NCBI RefSeq assembly: GCF_014323705.1
Contig: NZ_JABVEC010000009.1
Span: 62,001 to 126,000 of the forward strand
Direction of reading: 5' to 3'
DNA: 64,000 bases
DNA from: Actinomadura alba
GTDB taxonomy: Bacteria > Actinomycetota > Actinomycetes > Streptosporangiales > Streptosporangiaceae
This document shows positions 17,656 through 25,994 of the stretch, in pieces. The number at the start of each line of letters is the position of its first letter. Position 1 is the first letter of the stretch. Below the pieces are notes generated by a model. The model had not been told where the DNA came from and did not search any database. It worked only from the letters and a program-made list of their open reading frames with translations. The translations under genes and the position numbers were made by a program.

Positions 17656-18342
17656 GTGGCCATGGCTCCCCACGAGCCGTCGGTGGCGTGGCTCCAACCG
17701 GCGCCCGACGCGCTGTTCGGCGCCGGCGACCCGGCGGCGATCGTGGCCGGGAGGACTGGAGTGCGGCTCGCTTTCATCGCCGCACTCCAGTTCCTGCCCG
17801 CGCGACAGCGGGCCGTACTGACGTTGCGCGACGTGCTGGCGTTCCGGACGGCCGAGGTCGCCGAGATGCTGGACACGACGACCGCCGCCGTCGACAGCGC
17901 GCTCCGGCGCGCCCGGGCCCATCTGGCCGAAGCCGGGCCGGTCGAGGACGACCTGGCCGAGCCGGACGAGGAAACCCGAAGAGCCCTCCTCGACGCCTAC
18001 GTCGACGCGTTCACCCGGGCCGACCCCGACGCGCTGGTGAAGCTGCTGCGGGCCGACGTCGAGCTGGAGATGCCGCCGATCCCGACCTGGTTCACCGGCC
18101 GGCAGGCCGTCGTCGGGTTCCTGGCCGGTCGGGTACTACGCAAGGAGCTGTGGCGGATGGTGCCCACCCGCGCCAACGGCCAGGCCGCCCTCCTCGCATA
18201 CGAGCGCGCAGGCGACGGCCGGTGCGAGGCGCACGGCGTCCAGGTCCTGACCCTGATCGGGCCCCGGATCAGCCGCATCACGGCGTTCAACGACCCGAGC
18301 CTGGTGCCGACGTTCGGTCTCGCGCCCGCGCTCACGACCTGA
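17656..18342 (+). pseudogene. Sigma-70 (SigG/ECF, SnoaL-tailed) missing region 2
   Basis: About 226 residues from GTG/ATG at 17656/17662. AFIAALQFLPARQRAVLTLR, then AEVAEMLDTTTAAVDSALRRAR, is sigma region 4; the C-terminal 120 residues (LLDAYVDAFTRADPDALVKLL, PTWFTGRQAV, GPRISRITAFNDP) are the SnoaL-like tail of TIGR02960-type factors. These proteins normally run over 300 residues and start with region 2, which binds core polymerase and the -10 element. That part is absent and the remaining sequence begins right where the truncated SDR ends, so this is a deletion product and unlikely to work as a sigma factor. Confidence 0.8.
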
Positions 18343-18749
18343 ACCGGGCGCCACCGCCGCCCGGCCGGTCCACGACCGCGGAAATCAAGGATCGCGCGCG
18401 CCATGGCCACCACGACATCCCCGACCGTCCGACGAGCTCGGCGTCCCGGGTATGACGCGACAGGCTGACGTTCCGGTCGTGGCCACCGTCCGGGCCGGAC
18501 ATCCGCTCGCCGCCCAGTCGACGCTGAGCTACCAGGAGATCCGGCGACACCGGTACCTCACTCCCATCCTTGGGCGGCAATTCGCTGCTGTACGTGCCAG
18601 GTCTGTTCGATCAAGACCGTCAACTCACGTGACCTCCGTCGTCTCTTGGTGGTGTGGCCAGGTACACCAGACAGCGTCGAAGATCGTCGCTCAGACAGCG
18701 TCATGGATGGCATCGGTCCCGCGCCGGTGTGGCGCGAGCCGCTGGATTT
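18343..18749. other. Stretch without intact gene
   Basis: A plus-strand frame from 18452 reads VVATVRAGHPLAAQ then LSYQEIRRHRYL, resembling a short piece of a LysR-type effector-binding domain, but it has neither beginning nor end. Nothing else is recognisable. Confidence 0.35.
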
Positions 18750-19220
18750 CTACTCCTTGGGTTGCGCCCTACGGACGTCGCGCCACTGCCGCTGCAGGCG
18801 TGTGATCCGCTGTAGCGCCGCCTTGAAGCTGGTGTATTCCTCTGCGCCGAGCGCCTGCTCATGGCGGCGCTCAATCGCCGCAAGGATGGCGCGGGCTCGC
18901 GTGATCTCGTCAAGGCCGTAGGCGGTGGGGACGACGAGTTTGGCTCGGCGGTCACGGGGATCGGGCTCCCGTGAGACGTAACCGAGTTGGACGAGTTCGT
19001 CGACAATCGTGCCGACAATCTGCTTGTGCTGGCCCGATCGCTGGGACAACTCGGTCGCCCGAGCCCCGTCGCGATCCAGGAAGGCCAGCACCGAACCGTG
19101 GCGCGGCCGCACGTCCGGATGTCCCTGTTTGGCCAGGGTCTCGAACAGCTCGTCCTGAACAGCACGCATGAACGTGCCCGTCAGCATGCCCACGTCCGGT
19201 TCCGGCCGGTCGTCACCCAT
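18750..19220 (-). CDS. MarR family transcriptional regulator
   Basis: 156 aa. The winged helix shows RHGSVLAFLDRDGARATELSQRSG near residues 40-64, HKQIVGTIVDELVQLGYVSREPDPRDRRAKLVVPT near 66-100, ending in long dimerisation helices. It is divergent from a RibD-like reductase gene with a 98-base gap that contains two 17-base inverted repeats, so it probably represses both itself and the reductase. Confidence 0.9.
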   Translation of the reverse strand: MGDDRPEPDVGMLTGTFMRAVQDELFETLAKQGHPDVRPRHGSVLAFLDRDGARATELSQRSGQHKQIVGTIVDELVQLGYVSREPDPRDRRAKLVVPTAYGLDEITRARAILAAIERRHEQALGAEEYTSFKAALQRITRLQRQWRDVRRAQPKE

Positions 19221-19234
19221 GAGCCCTCCAGTTT

Positions 19235-19267
19235 AGTCACGAAGCTTGACTGTCACGATGCTTGACT
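19235..19267. promoter_or_regulatory. Tandem MarR operators
   Basis: Two near-identical inverted repeats, AGTCA-CGAAGCT-TGACT (19235-19251) and TGTCA-CGATGCT-TGACT (19251-19267), lie in tandem 16 bases apart between the divergent MarR and RibD-like genes. The half-sites AGTCA/TGACT are separated by 7 bases. Confidence 0.6.
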
Positions 19268-19318
19268 ATACAGTCCTCATCAGTTGATCGCCACGGCCAC
19301 AAGAAGGGGAAGCCCAAA

Positions 19319-19867
19319 ATGCGCAAGATCATCGCTTCGACATACGCCACCCTCGATGGGTTCATCGACAACCCGCACCTGTGGTCCATGCAGCACAACA
19401 GCGAGGACGCCATGGCGTACGCCCTGAACCTCACGCTCGGGTGCGACGCGCTTCTGCTCGGCCGCGTCACCTACGAAGGCATGGCCCAGGCATGGCCGGC
19501 CATGGGCGGCAACCTCTACGCCGACCACGTCAACAGCATCGCCAAGTACGCCGTGTCCTCGACCCTCGAAAAGCCGGCCGCGTGGGACAACTCCCACATC
19601 ATCCCGGGCGACAAGCTCGTCGAAGCTGTGACCGCGCTGAAATCCGAAGACGGCAAGGACATCCTCATCTGGGGCAATGGCCGACTCACCGACGATCTGG
19701 CCAAGCACGGGCTCCTGGACGAGTACAAGGTCTGGATCTACCCCGTCATCAAGGGCGGCGGCGAGGCCCTCTTCCGCCCCGAGAGCGCCAGCACCGTCGA
19801 ACTCGTCGACAGCACCACTTTCACATCGGGCGTCGTCGTCCTGACCTACCGCCCCACGCACCCCTGA
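19319..19867 (+). CDS. Dihydrofolate reductase-like (RibD C-terminal) family protein
   Basis: 182 aa from the ATG at 19319, preceded by AAGGGGA. MRKIIASTYATLDGFIDNP, LLLGRVTYEGMA near residue 43, LIWGNGRLTDDLAKHGLLDEY near 117 and IYPVIKGGGEALF near 140 are typical of the RibD/DHFR-like NADPH-dependent reductases widespread in actinomycetes. The family is close to DHFR in fold but usually lacks proven DHFR activity. It is controlled, by layout, by the divergent MarR gene. A DUF1801 gene and a second member of the same family follow within 1.6 kb. Confidence 0.88.
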   Translation: MRKIIASTYATLDGFIDNPHLWSMQHNSEDAMAYALNLTLGCDALLLGRVTYEGMAQAWPAMGGNLYADHVNSIAKYAVSSTLEKPAAWDNSHIIPGDKLVEAVTALKSEDGKDILIWGNGRLTDDLAKHGLLDEYKVWIYPVIKGGGEALFRPESASTVELVDSTTFTSGVVVLTYRPTHP

Positions 19868-19984
19868 GACGAGCCGCCCGTATCCTGACGAATTATTTCG
19901 TTATCTACGACGAGACCCAGCTAGTCGACGTGCATCGGTCTAGATATAGACCATCATTTTGGCAACGACGTGAAGGAGAACACC

Positions 19985-20329
19985 ATGAGTGACGATGTCA
20001 CCCAGTACATCAACAAGGCACAGCCGTGGCAGATCGATGTGTGCGAGAAACTACGTGCGATGGTCGGCCAGACCATTCCAGATGTCGAGGAGCGGCTCCA
20101 GTACGGCAAGCCGCACTACCTCAAGAACGGGCACTACGCGGCTGTCATCGCGGTGGCCAAGGACAAGGTCTCGTTCATGGTGTTCAACGCAACGGACATT
20201 CCGGAGGTCAAGGGGCTTCTTCGGGCATTGGGCAACGGTGAACGCAAAGCCGTCGACATCAGAGAAGGGCAAACCGTCGACTACGGCGCACTTGCCAGCA
20301 TCCTGGAAGAGACCGCGACTGCCCTGTAA
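19985..20329 (+). CDS. DUF1801 (YdhG-like) domain protein
   Basis: 114 aa from the ATG at 19985, with GAAGGAG about 7 bases upstream; an earlier in-frame start at 19970 would include the ribosome site. QYINKAQPWQIDVCEKLRAMVGQTIPDVEERLQYGKPHYLKNG is characteristic of DUF1801. The protein is small and soluble. Homologues include an iron-chaperone-like protein, but the biochemical role is not established. It lies 117 bases after the RibD-like gene on the same strand. Confidence 0.85.
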   Translation: MSDDVTQYINKAQPWQIDVCEKLRAMVGQTIPDVEERLQYGKPHYLKNGHYAAVIAVAKDKVSFMVFNATDIPEVKGLLRALGNGERKAVDIREGQTVDYGALASILEETATAL

Positions 20330-20955
20330 CTGCCAGGGTGTATGCCGCGCAGGGTCTGGTCCGAGTCATAAGTCCGCGTCCGCTCCACACAGGAACCCTC
20401 GACCAAAGATCGACTTGCCCGACGGACACGCCGTCCGGCACGCCTGTCAAACACTCACTAAGGCTCAATGCTGCTGCCCCCCGTGGTCTTGCGGTTGTTC
20501 GCACCCCGACGCCAGCAGGGCCGCGAACAACCGCAAGATCACGACAGGGTGGGGGCCAGTGTCGGCCCGATAGCACGCGGGTCGCATCAACGGGTGTCTC
20601 AGCTCCTCGCGTCCTGACCGGGGCTCACCCGAGGAGGCCATCGACCGCTAACTGATCGCTACGCGTGCCACCTGCACCGGCGAGGGTGCACGATCCGATC
20701 AACGGCTCGTGTCGGTCAGTGGGCGGCGATCCCAATCGACCTCACGGTCCTCCACGATTTGACACATCCCTAGAGCATTTTCGGTGTTCGGTCATGACGC
20801 GGTCCGACGGCACCGGGAAGTGTCGGCGGCCAACGCTACGGTGACGCGACGGCTATTGGGCCAAGACGGTCATCACGCGGGCGCGATGTCACATGGGCTC
20901 TGCGCGGGTGAGTATGTGAAGGCGGACCGGTCTGAGGACGGTTCAGGAGGCATCG
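20330..20955. other. 626-base stretch without gene
   Basis: No credible gene. It holds a very strong inverted repeat (20482-20543, listed separately). The rest shows short unrelated frames only. Confidence 0.6.
20482..20543. repeat. 21-bp inverted repeat (hairpin)
   Basis: Left arm 20482-20502 and right arm 20523-20543 are complementary over 21 positions with one G-T pair, around a 20-base loop. No T-run follows on either strand. It could be a bidirectional terminator for the DUF1801 gene, or the closely spaced ends of a small mobile element. Confidence 0.65.
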
Positions 20956-21525
20956 ATGGGCACTGTGGTGCTGTACATGAGCATGTCGTTGGACGGTTTC
21001 GTCGCCGGTCCCGATATCAGCGTGGAGCAGCCGATGGGTAAGGGCGGCATGCGGCTGCATGAGTGGATGTTCACCGACCGTCCCGACCCGCGGGACAAGG
21101 AGGTCATCGCGGCGACGTACGCCTCCGTGGGCGCGGTCGTGGTCGGCAGGCGCACGTTCGACGTCGGCTTGCCCCATTGGCAGGACACGCCATATCCGGC
21201 GCCGACCTTCGTACTCACCCACCGGGCCCGCGGTGAGCTCGTCATGAAGAGCGGAACCTTCACCTTCGTCACCGAAGGCATCGAAAGCAGCCTCAAGTCC
21301 GCCCAGGCCGTGGCCGGCGACAAGGACGTGGTCTTGATGGGCGCACAGACGGGGCGGCAGTTCCTGGATGCCGGGCTGTTGGATGAGTTGCAGATCAACC
21401 TGGTGCCGGTACTGCTGGGCGGCGGAACCAGCCTGCTGGAAGGTCTTAGCCCCATCGAACTGGAGCGCACGCAAGTGATCGCATCCGACGCGGTCACGCA
21501 CCTACGGTTCCGCGTAGTGACGTAG
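20956..21525 (+). CDS. Dihydrofolate reductase-like (RibD C-terminal) family protein, second copy
   Basis: 189 aa from the ATG at 20956 with AGGAGG six bases upstream. VVLYMSMSLDGFVAGPD, VVVGRRTFDVG near residue 61, KDVVLMGAQTGRQFLDAGLLDELQINLVPVLLGGG near 113 and LERTQVIASDAVTHLRF at the end match the RibD-like reductase family. It differs from the copy at 19319 and is not a recent duplicate. The following gene is convergent, so it is probably a single-gene unit. Confidence 0.88.
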   Translation: MGTVVLYMSMSLDGFVAGPDISVEQPMGKGGMRLHEWMFTDRPDPRDKEVIAATYASVGAVVVGRRTFDVGLPHWQDTPYPAPTFVLTHRARGELVMKSGTFTFVTEGIESSLKSAQAVAGDKDVVLMGAQTGRQFLDAGLLDELQINLVPVLLGGGTSLLEGLSPIELERTQVIASDAVTHLRFRVVT

Positions 21526-21708
21526 CCGGACGACTGCCCGATCGGTCCGGTGCCCGGCGACGATCGCGCCGGCTCGATCTGGCAGTGCTCCGCGACTGAC
21601 ACATCCCTCAAGGACACGACCTTCGAGGGGCCGGCGCCCCGCTGCTCCGGCACGGCGGGGCGTCGCCCCGAACACCTTCGCAGTCCGATCGGGCAGGCGG
21701 TCAGCGCC

Positions 21709-22533
21709 TCACAGCTTTCGTCCGACGCCGCCGAACGCGTCGACTGCGGCCGGCGGGTCATCGCTCGATTGCCGGTCCGGCCGCCACAGCGGGCACGAAA
21801 CAACACCGGGCTCCACGAGTTCCAGTCCTTCGAAGAAACTTGCGATCTCTTCGGGGGTGCGGAGGTTGTACGGTACCGCGCCACTTTTGTTGTAGCCCTG
21901 CTGGGCCTGCTCGTACACCTCGCCGCCGATGACGCTGGTGCCGTCGTTGATGGACAGGTAACCACCGGAGGGCAGCGCGCGGAGCAGCCGCTTGACGATT
22001 GACCTCGCCTCATCGGTGTCGTGGACATGGCCGAGAATCCCGCTGAGGATAAGAGCGGTGGGCAGGCTGAAGTCGAGCGTCTTCGCCGCGGCGTCAAGGA
22101 TTTCGTCCGGCTCGCGTAGGTCGGCATGGATGTAGTCGCTGGCGCCCTCAGGGGTGCTGTCCAGCAGCGCACGGGCATGCACCAACACCAGAGGATCGTT
22201 GTCCACATAGACGATCCGTGATTCCGGGGCCAGCCGCTGCGCGATCTCGTGGGTGTTGTCGACGGTCGGCAAGCCCGTGCCGATGTCGAGGAACTGCCGA
22301 ATGCCGACCTCGCCGGCCAGGTAGCGGATGGTGCGGGTAAGGAAATGCCGGGACGCCCGAGCGATCTCGTCCACACCGGGAAACGCCTGGCGATACTTGT
22401 CACCGGCTGCCCGGTCAACGGCGTAGTTGTCCTTACCGCCCAGCCAATAGTTCCAGATCCGCGCTGAGTGCGGCACAGTCGTATCTATCGCGTCCGATGG
22501 CTTCGGGTGCGGTGCGGGCGAGTCATCTGTCAC
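21709..22533 (-). CDS. SAM-dependent methyltransferase, PF04672 (DUF574) type
   Basis: 274 aa from a GTG at 22533, chosen because GAGGAG lies 10 bases upstream and the length then equals the family norm; upstream in-frame starts (to 22683) add an unrelated 50 residues. ARIWNYWLGGKDNYAVDR near residue 18, IRQFLDIGTGLPT near 76 (SAM-binding glycine loop), RIVYVDNDPLVLVHARALL near 105 and SGILGHV near 160 are hallmarks. This family is expanded in actinomycetes; the methyl acceptor is unknown. A second member is fused to a SARP regulator at 44169-45728. Confidence 0.92.
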   Translation of the reverse strand: MTDDSPAPHPKPSDAIDTTVPHSARIWNYWLGGKDNYAVDRAAGDKYRQAFPGVDEIARASRHFLTRTIRYLAGEVGIRQFLDIGTGLPTVDNTHEIAQRLAPESRIVYVDNDPLVLVHARALLDSTPEGASDYIHADLREPDEILDAAAKTLDFSLPTALILSGILGHVHDTDEARSIVKRLLRALPSGGYLSINDGTSVIGGEVYEQAQQGYNKSGAVPYNLRTPEEIASFFEGLELVEPGVVSCPLWRPDRQSSDDPPAAVDAFGGVGRKL

Positions 22534-22643
22534 GAGCGAATATCTCCTCTGTGCGTACTCAACCGTCACGCCATAACCTAAACCGCCCTTGGCGTGAGCG
22601 GGCCGCTGCAAGTCGACAATTCGCATCAGGATGATCCCACCGC

Positions 22644-22670
22644 TGGAGGCCGGGCGGAACGCCGACTGGT
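22644..22670. repeat. 27-base repeat shared with 16089-16115
   Basis: The sequence around GGAGGCCGGGCGGAACGCC is present here, upstream of the methyltransferase gene, and again near 16.09 kb. A second short match follows each copy (about 22781-22799 and 16151-16169), so the two regions share ancestry. Confidence 0.5.
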
Positions 22671-22713
22671 CGTCAGCGAACACCGCGGCTACTGAAGGCG
22701 TCGGTCTCCTACG

Positions 22714-23130
22714 TCAGGCGGTCAGCAGGCCGATGCCGAGGCTGAGCACGCCCGCCGCCAGGGAGAGCGCGCCGATCCATACGATCCAGATGAACCGGTT
22801 GGGCGCGGTGGTGCCTCGGCCGGTGGAAGCGGCGAAGAATCCGCCGGACATCAGGATCGCGGCCACGGGCACGCCCAGCCGGGCGATCCACAGCGGGACC
22901 CCGGTCAGGCCGGTGGCGTCCGCGTAGAGCAGGCCGATCAGGCTGAGCAGCACGAGGACTCCGGCGTGGCCGTGCCCGGCGCGCGCGAAGGACCGCTGGA
23001 AGTCGGTCATCGGCACGTTGCCGCGGACGATCCGGGTCATGAACCAGCCGCCGACCTCGATGGTGACGATCGTCAGGAGTACGGCTCCGGCGATCATCCT
23101 GGACTCGGTGCTGAGGGCAAGCGTCTTCAT
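22714..23130 (-). CDS. Four-helix membrane protein
   Basis: 138 aa with four hydrophobic segments: AGAVLLTIVTIEVGGWFM near residue 14, AGVLVLLSLIGLLYA near 56, LGVPVAAILMSGGFFAAS near 85 and WIVWIGALSLAAGVLSLG near 115. A GHGHAG motif precedes the second helix. No family I can name. It lies 30 bases downstream of a DoxX-like gene on the same strand and both are divergent from a MerR gene, so they probably form a MerR-controlled two-gene unit. Confidence 0.7.
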   Translation of the reverse strand: MKTLALSTESRMIAGAVLLTIVTIEVGGWFMTRIVRGNVPMTDFQRSFARAGHGHAGVLVLLSLIGLLYADATGLTGVPLWIARLGVPVAAILMSGGFFAASTGRGTTAPNRFIWIVWIGALSLAAGVLSLGIGLLTA

Positions 23131-23160
23131 GGCGATCTCTCTTGATCAGGTTGGCGAGGA

Positions 23161-23694
23161 CTACCGGGATGCCGATACCGGCCATGCGGGACCGGTGCGC
23201 GGCCGGTGCAGAAGGCGCCGGGCCGCTGCGCCGTTGGACGATCGGACCACCCAGACCGCGATTCCGACGTAGAGAGCCTGTTCGGGGATACGCAGCCAGA
23301 GCGGGGTCGGCTCTCCCCCGTGGAAGGGAACGTCGGCGATGGATGCGTAGATATTCGCCGGGAGCAGCAGGACGAACAGAGCGACGAGGCCCACCCCGGC
23401 CACCCAGCGCGTCGTGGTCACGACCAGGCCCGCCGCCCCCAGGAGTTCGAGGACCCCCGTCAGGTACACCATCGCGTCGGCGAACGGCACGATCGGGGGC
23501 ACCATCCGCACGAGGTCGGCGTGGTCGGGCATCACGGTCACGCTCGCTGGAACGAAGTGCGCGCTCGCCGTGACGACGAGCATGACCGCCAGCGCATGCG
23601 CTGCACTGACGGACCAGCTCGCGAACCGCCGTACACCGAGCGCGCCCAAGAGGCGGAAGCACAGCAGTGCGCCGCCGAGGAGCAGGTAGATCAT
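23161..23694 (-). CDS. DoxX-like membrane protein
   Basis: 177 aa, four to five membrane segments. The stretch AHFVPASVTVMPDHADLVRMVPP, then AMVYLTGVLELLGAAGLV and VALFVLLLPANIYASI, is characteristic of DoxX-like proteins. The family is linked to thiol and oxidative stress responses, but the activity here is unproven. First gene after the divergent MerR operators, so it is the most likely direct target. Confidence 0.8.
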   Translation of the reverse strand: MIYLLLGGALLCFRLLGALGVRRFASWSVSAAHALAVMLVVTASAHFVPASVTVMPDHADLVRMVPPIVPFADAMVYLTGVLELLGAAGLVVTTTRWVAGVGLVALFVLLLPANIYASIADVPFHGGEPTPLWLRIPEQALYVGIAVWVVRSSNGAAARRLLHRPRTGPAWPVSASR

Positions 23695-23712
23695 GTTCCT
23701 CCGATTCAGAAT

Positions 23713-23753
23713 GGATAGTCACACTATCCGCTTTATGGATAGTTATACTCTCC
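23713..23753. promoter_or_regulatory. Twin operators between DoxX and MerR genes
   Basis: GGATAGT-CAC-ACTATCC (23713-23729) is a perfect 7+3+7 inverted repeat and GGATAGT-TAT-ACTCTCC (23737-23753) is a near copy 24 bases on. They fill the short gap between the divergent genes and are the natural target of the MerR regulator. Confidence 0.7.
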
Positions 23754-23772
23754 ATATGAGAGGACGGCAAGG

Positions 23773-24438
23773 ATGCGTATCGGAGAGCTGAGCCGGCGGT
23801 CGGGTGTCTCGGTACCGACGATCAAGTTCTATCTGCGGGAGGGGCTGCTGCCGTCCGGCGAGCTGACCAGCCCCAACCAGGCGAATTACACCGATGCGCA
23901 CCTGCGCAGGCTGCAACTGGTCCGGGCGTTGATCGACCTGGCGCACCTCCCCGTGGCGCGCGTCAGAGACGTACTGGAATCACTCGATTCCGACAGCCTG
24001 TCCCTGCGCGGCCGGATCGGCGCGGTCCACCGCGCCGTCACCCCGGCTCCACAGCCGGCTGCCGACGACGGGGCGCGCGGTGCCGCCGAAGCTCAGGTGC
24101 GCGAATTCATCGAGAAGCGCGGGTGGGCGGTCGAGCCGGACGCGCCCGCCATCGCCACGTTGGTCGAGACCATCGCGGTCCTGCACTCGCTCGGCCGGGA
24201 GGACCTGGCCGACCAACTGGACACCTACGCGGACGCCGCTGAGCGGTTCGCCGAACGAGAGGTCACGGCGGTCGCCTCCCGACCGGATCCCGATCAGATC
24301 GCCGAGAGCGTGGTGATCGGGACGATCCTCGGCGAAAGGCTCATCGCGGCACTCCGCCTGCTCGCCCATGAGCACGTCTCGGCCAGACTCCTGGACCGGC
24401 CATCCGCCCCGAGCCACAGGACGGAAACGACCGAGTGA
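23773..24438 (+). CDS. MerR family transcriptional regulator
   Basis: 221 aa. The N-terminal MerR DNA-binding domain reads MRIGELSRRSGVSVPTIKFYLREGLLPSG, followed by HLRRLQLVRALIDLAHLPVARVRDVL. The C-terminal 120 residues are helical, with no metal-binding cysteines, so an organic ligand is more likely than a metal. It would bind the GGATAGT repeats upstream and control the divergent DoxX-like and membrane protein genes. Confidence 0.9.
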   Translation: MRIGELSRRSGVSVPTIKFYLREGLLPSGELTSPNQANYTDAHLRRLQLVRALIDLAHLPVARVRDVLESLDSDSLSLRGRIGAVHRAVTPAPQPAADDGARGAAEAQVREFIEKRGWAVEPDAPAIATLVETIAVLHSLGREDLADQLDTYADAAERFAEREVTAVASRPDPDQIAESVVIGTILGERLIAALRLLAHEHVSARLLDRPSAPSHRTETTE

Positions 24439-24558
24439 CGATGCCGGCCTGGTCGGCCGCCAGAAAGCGTCGTCAAAGTCGGCGGTACGGCGGCCGATCG
24501 TGCCCGGGTGTCCGGAGAGCCGGCGCGGCGCTGTCGACGTTCGCCATCGCCAGACTGA

Positions 24559-25938
24559 CTACGCCATGGGGTCGAGATCGCCTTCGAGGATGGTCAGGGT
24601 GATCGGGGGGCGGTCCCAGATGGCGAGGATTTCGTTGGCAATGGCCACGATCGGAAGCGGGTGTTGATTGCCGTGCACCTCGATGGCGGCCGCCGAGAGG
24701 CTGCGCGGGACGGCTCCGGCGTCCAGGAGGACGCGCCACTCCTGCGGCCCGAGCTCCAGGAACTCCAGCCCGGTCAGTTGGGCGATCTCGAGCGGGTCGG
24801 CGAGCGTGCCGGGGTAGGCGCTGAGGGTCCGCAGCCGGGGCAGTTCGATGACGGGGGCGAGGCTGAGCGGATCGCCCTCCAAGACGCCGATGCTGAGGAC
24901 CTCCAGCTCAGGGTGGGCGGCGGCCTGGATGCTCGGCAGGCTCACTCGGTTGACCCTGGCCACGACCGGCGCCTCGTCGCTCCTAAGGCCGGAGTCCAGG
25001 CCCTCGCACCGGTTCACCACCAGGTCGGTGAGGGAGTCGGCGAGCAGGTCGGCGCCGATGCTCTGCTCGTGGCTGAGCATGATGATCTGCCCCAGGTGTC
25101 CGCGCGGGCCCGGTGTCAGGTCGACCGCGATCCGGTCGCCGCCTCCGTTGTCGCCGAAGGCGATCCAGCCGGGTGAGCCGACCACCCCCTGCACCGCGGC
25201 CTCAGGTGGGGTGACGACCGCTTCCTTCGCCGCGAACCGCCACGGGCACGGACGGGACGCCGTATCGGCGATGTACATCTCGTCGAGCGGGAAGAGCTCA
25301 CAGCCGACCGCCTCGACGACGCGCTCCACAGCCGCGTAGTCCTCACCCCAGTCCTCCCATCGCCCCCTTGTGACCCGGTAGAGCGCCTTGAGCTCGTCGG
25401 GCAACGCGACGCCGAGGCGTGCCTCCGCGGCGGCGATCTCCGCCTCGGTGGCGCCGATCGCGTCTGGGATCCGCTCCCGAAGCGTCCGCTCCAGCAGTGC
25501 CGGATCCGCCGACCGAGCGGCGACCGCCCCGGCTACCGGGTCGGGAAGCCGGCGCCAGGGCTCCGGTACGGAGCCCTCGACCAGGATGAGCGAGCCCGGG
25601 TGCGGCCCGAGGCCGGTCTCCACGGCTGGGCTGCGAGTGAACAGGCGGAGCACGGTCCGCCCGGTCGGCCCCATCTCCACGGCGAACGAGATGTCATCGA
25701 CACCGGCGTCGGTGAGCGCGCTCTGCACCCGCTTCACCGCATCCCACTCGTCCTGCATGTCCTCGACCTGCAGGGCCCGGCCGGGCGGCGGGAGCCGCGG
25801 CGGCGTCGGTACACTCCACGAACCGTGGCCGATCCGGCCCGACAAGTGCCCACCCGGGGCGGCGAGTGCCTTCGCGTCACCCGCCCGCAGAACCCTCAAC
25901 AACGGCTCCCAGGCCTCGAAGTCATACAGCGTGGGCAA
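24559..25938 (-). CDS. SMI1/KNR4 (SUKH) family protein
   Basis: 459 aa. The SMI1/KNR4 core lies near residues 160-300, with IGATEAEIAAAEARLGVALPDELKALYRVTRGRW and later GWIAFGDNGGGDRIAVDLTPG, HLGQIIMLSHEQ. The C-terminal 130 residues contain leucine-rich segments (LRTLSAYPGTL, LTGLEFLELGPQEW). Bacterial SUKH proteins are often immunity proteins against polymorphic toxins. It lies beside a DUF1963 gene and an unknown plus-strand gene, a neighbourhood typical of immunity gene clusters, but no toxin gene is present in the window. Confidence 0.85.
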   Translation of the reverse strand: MPTLYDFEAWEPLLRVLRAGDAKALAAPGGHLSGRIGHGSWSVPTPPRLPPPGRALQVEDMQDEWDAVKRVQSALTDAGVDDISFAVEMGPTGRTVLRLFTRSPAVETGLGPHPGSLILVEGSVPEPWRRLPDPVAGAVAARSADPALLERTLRERIPDAIGATEAEIAAAEARLGVALPDELKALYRVTRGRWEDWGEDYAAVERVVEAVGCELFPLDEMYIADTASRPCPWRFAAKEAVVTPPEAAVQGVVGSPGWIAFGDNGGGDRIAVDLTPGPRGHLGQIIMLSHEQSIGADLLADSLTDLVVNRCEGLDSGLRSDEAPVVARVNRVSLPSIQAAAHPELEVLSIGVLEGDPLSLAPVIELPRLRTLSAYPGTLADPLEIAQLTGLEFLELGPQEWRVLLDAGAVPRSLSAAAIEVHGNQHPLPIVAIANEILAIWDRPPITLTILEGDLDPMA

Positions 25939-25994
25939 CGGTGGCCTCCAGTCTTCTCAATGTTGATGACAGCGGATCAGGCGCCGCCACGCAC

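Noticed and set aside
18452..18805. LysR-type regulator
   Set aside because: Only about 30 residues resemble the effector domain; no HTH and no proper end.
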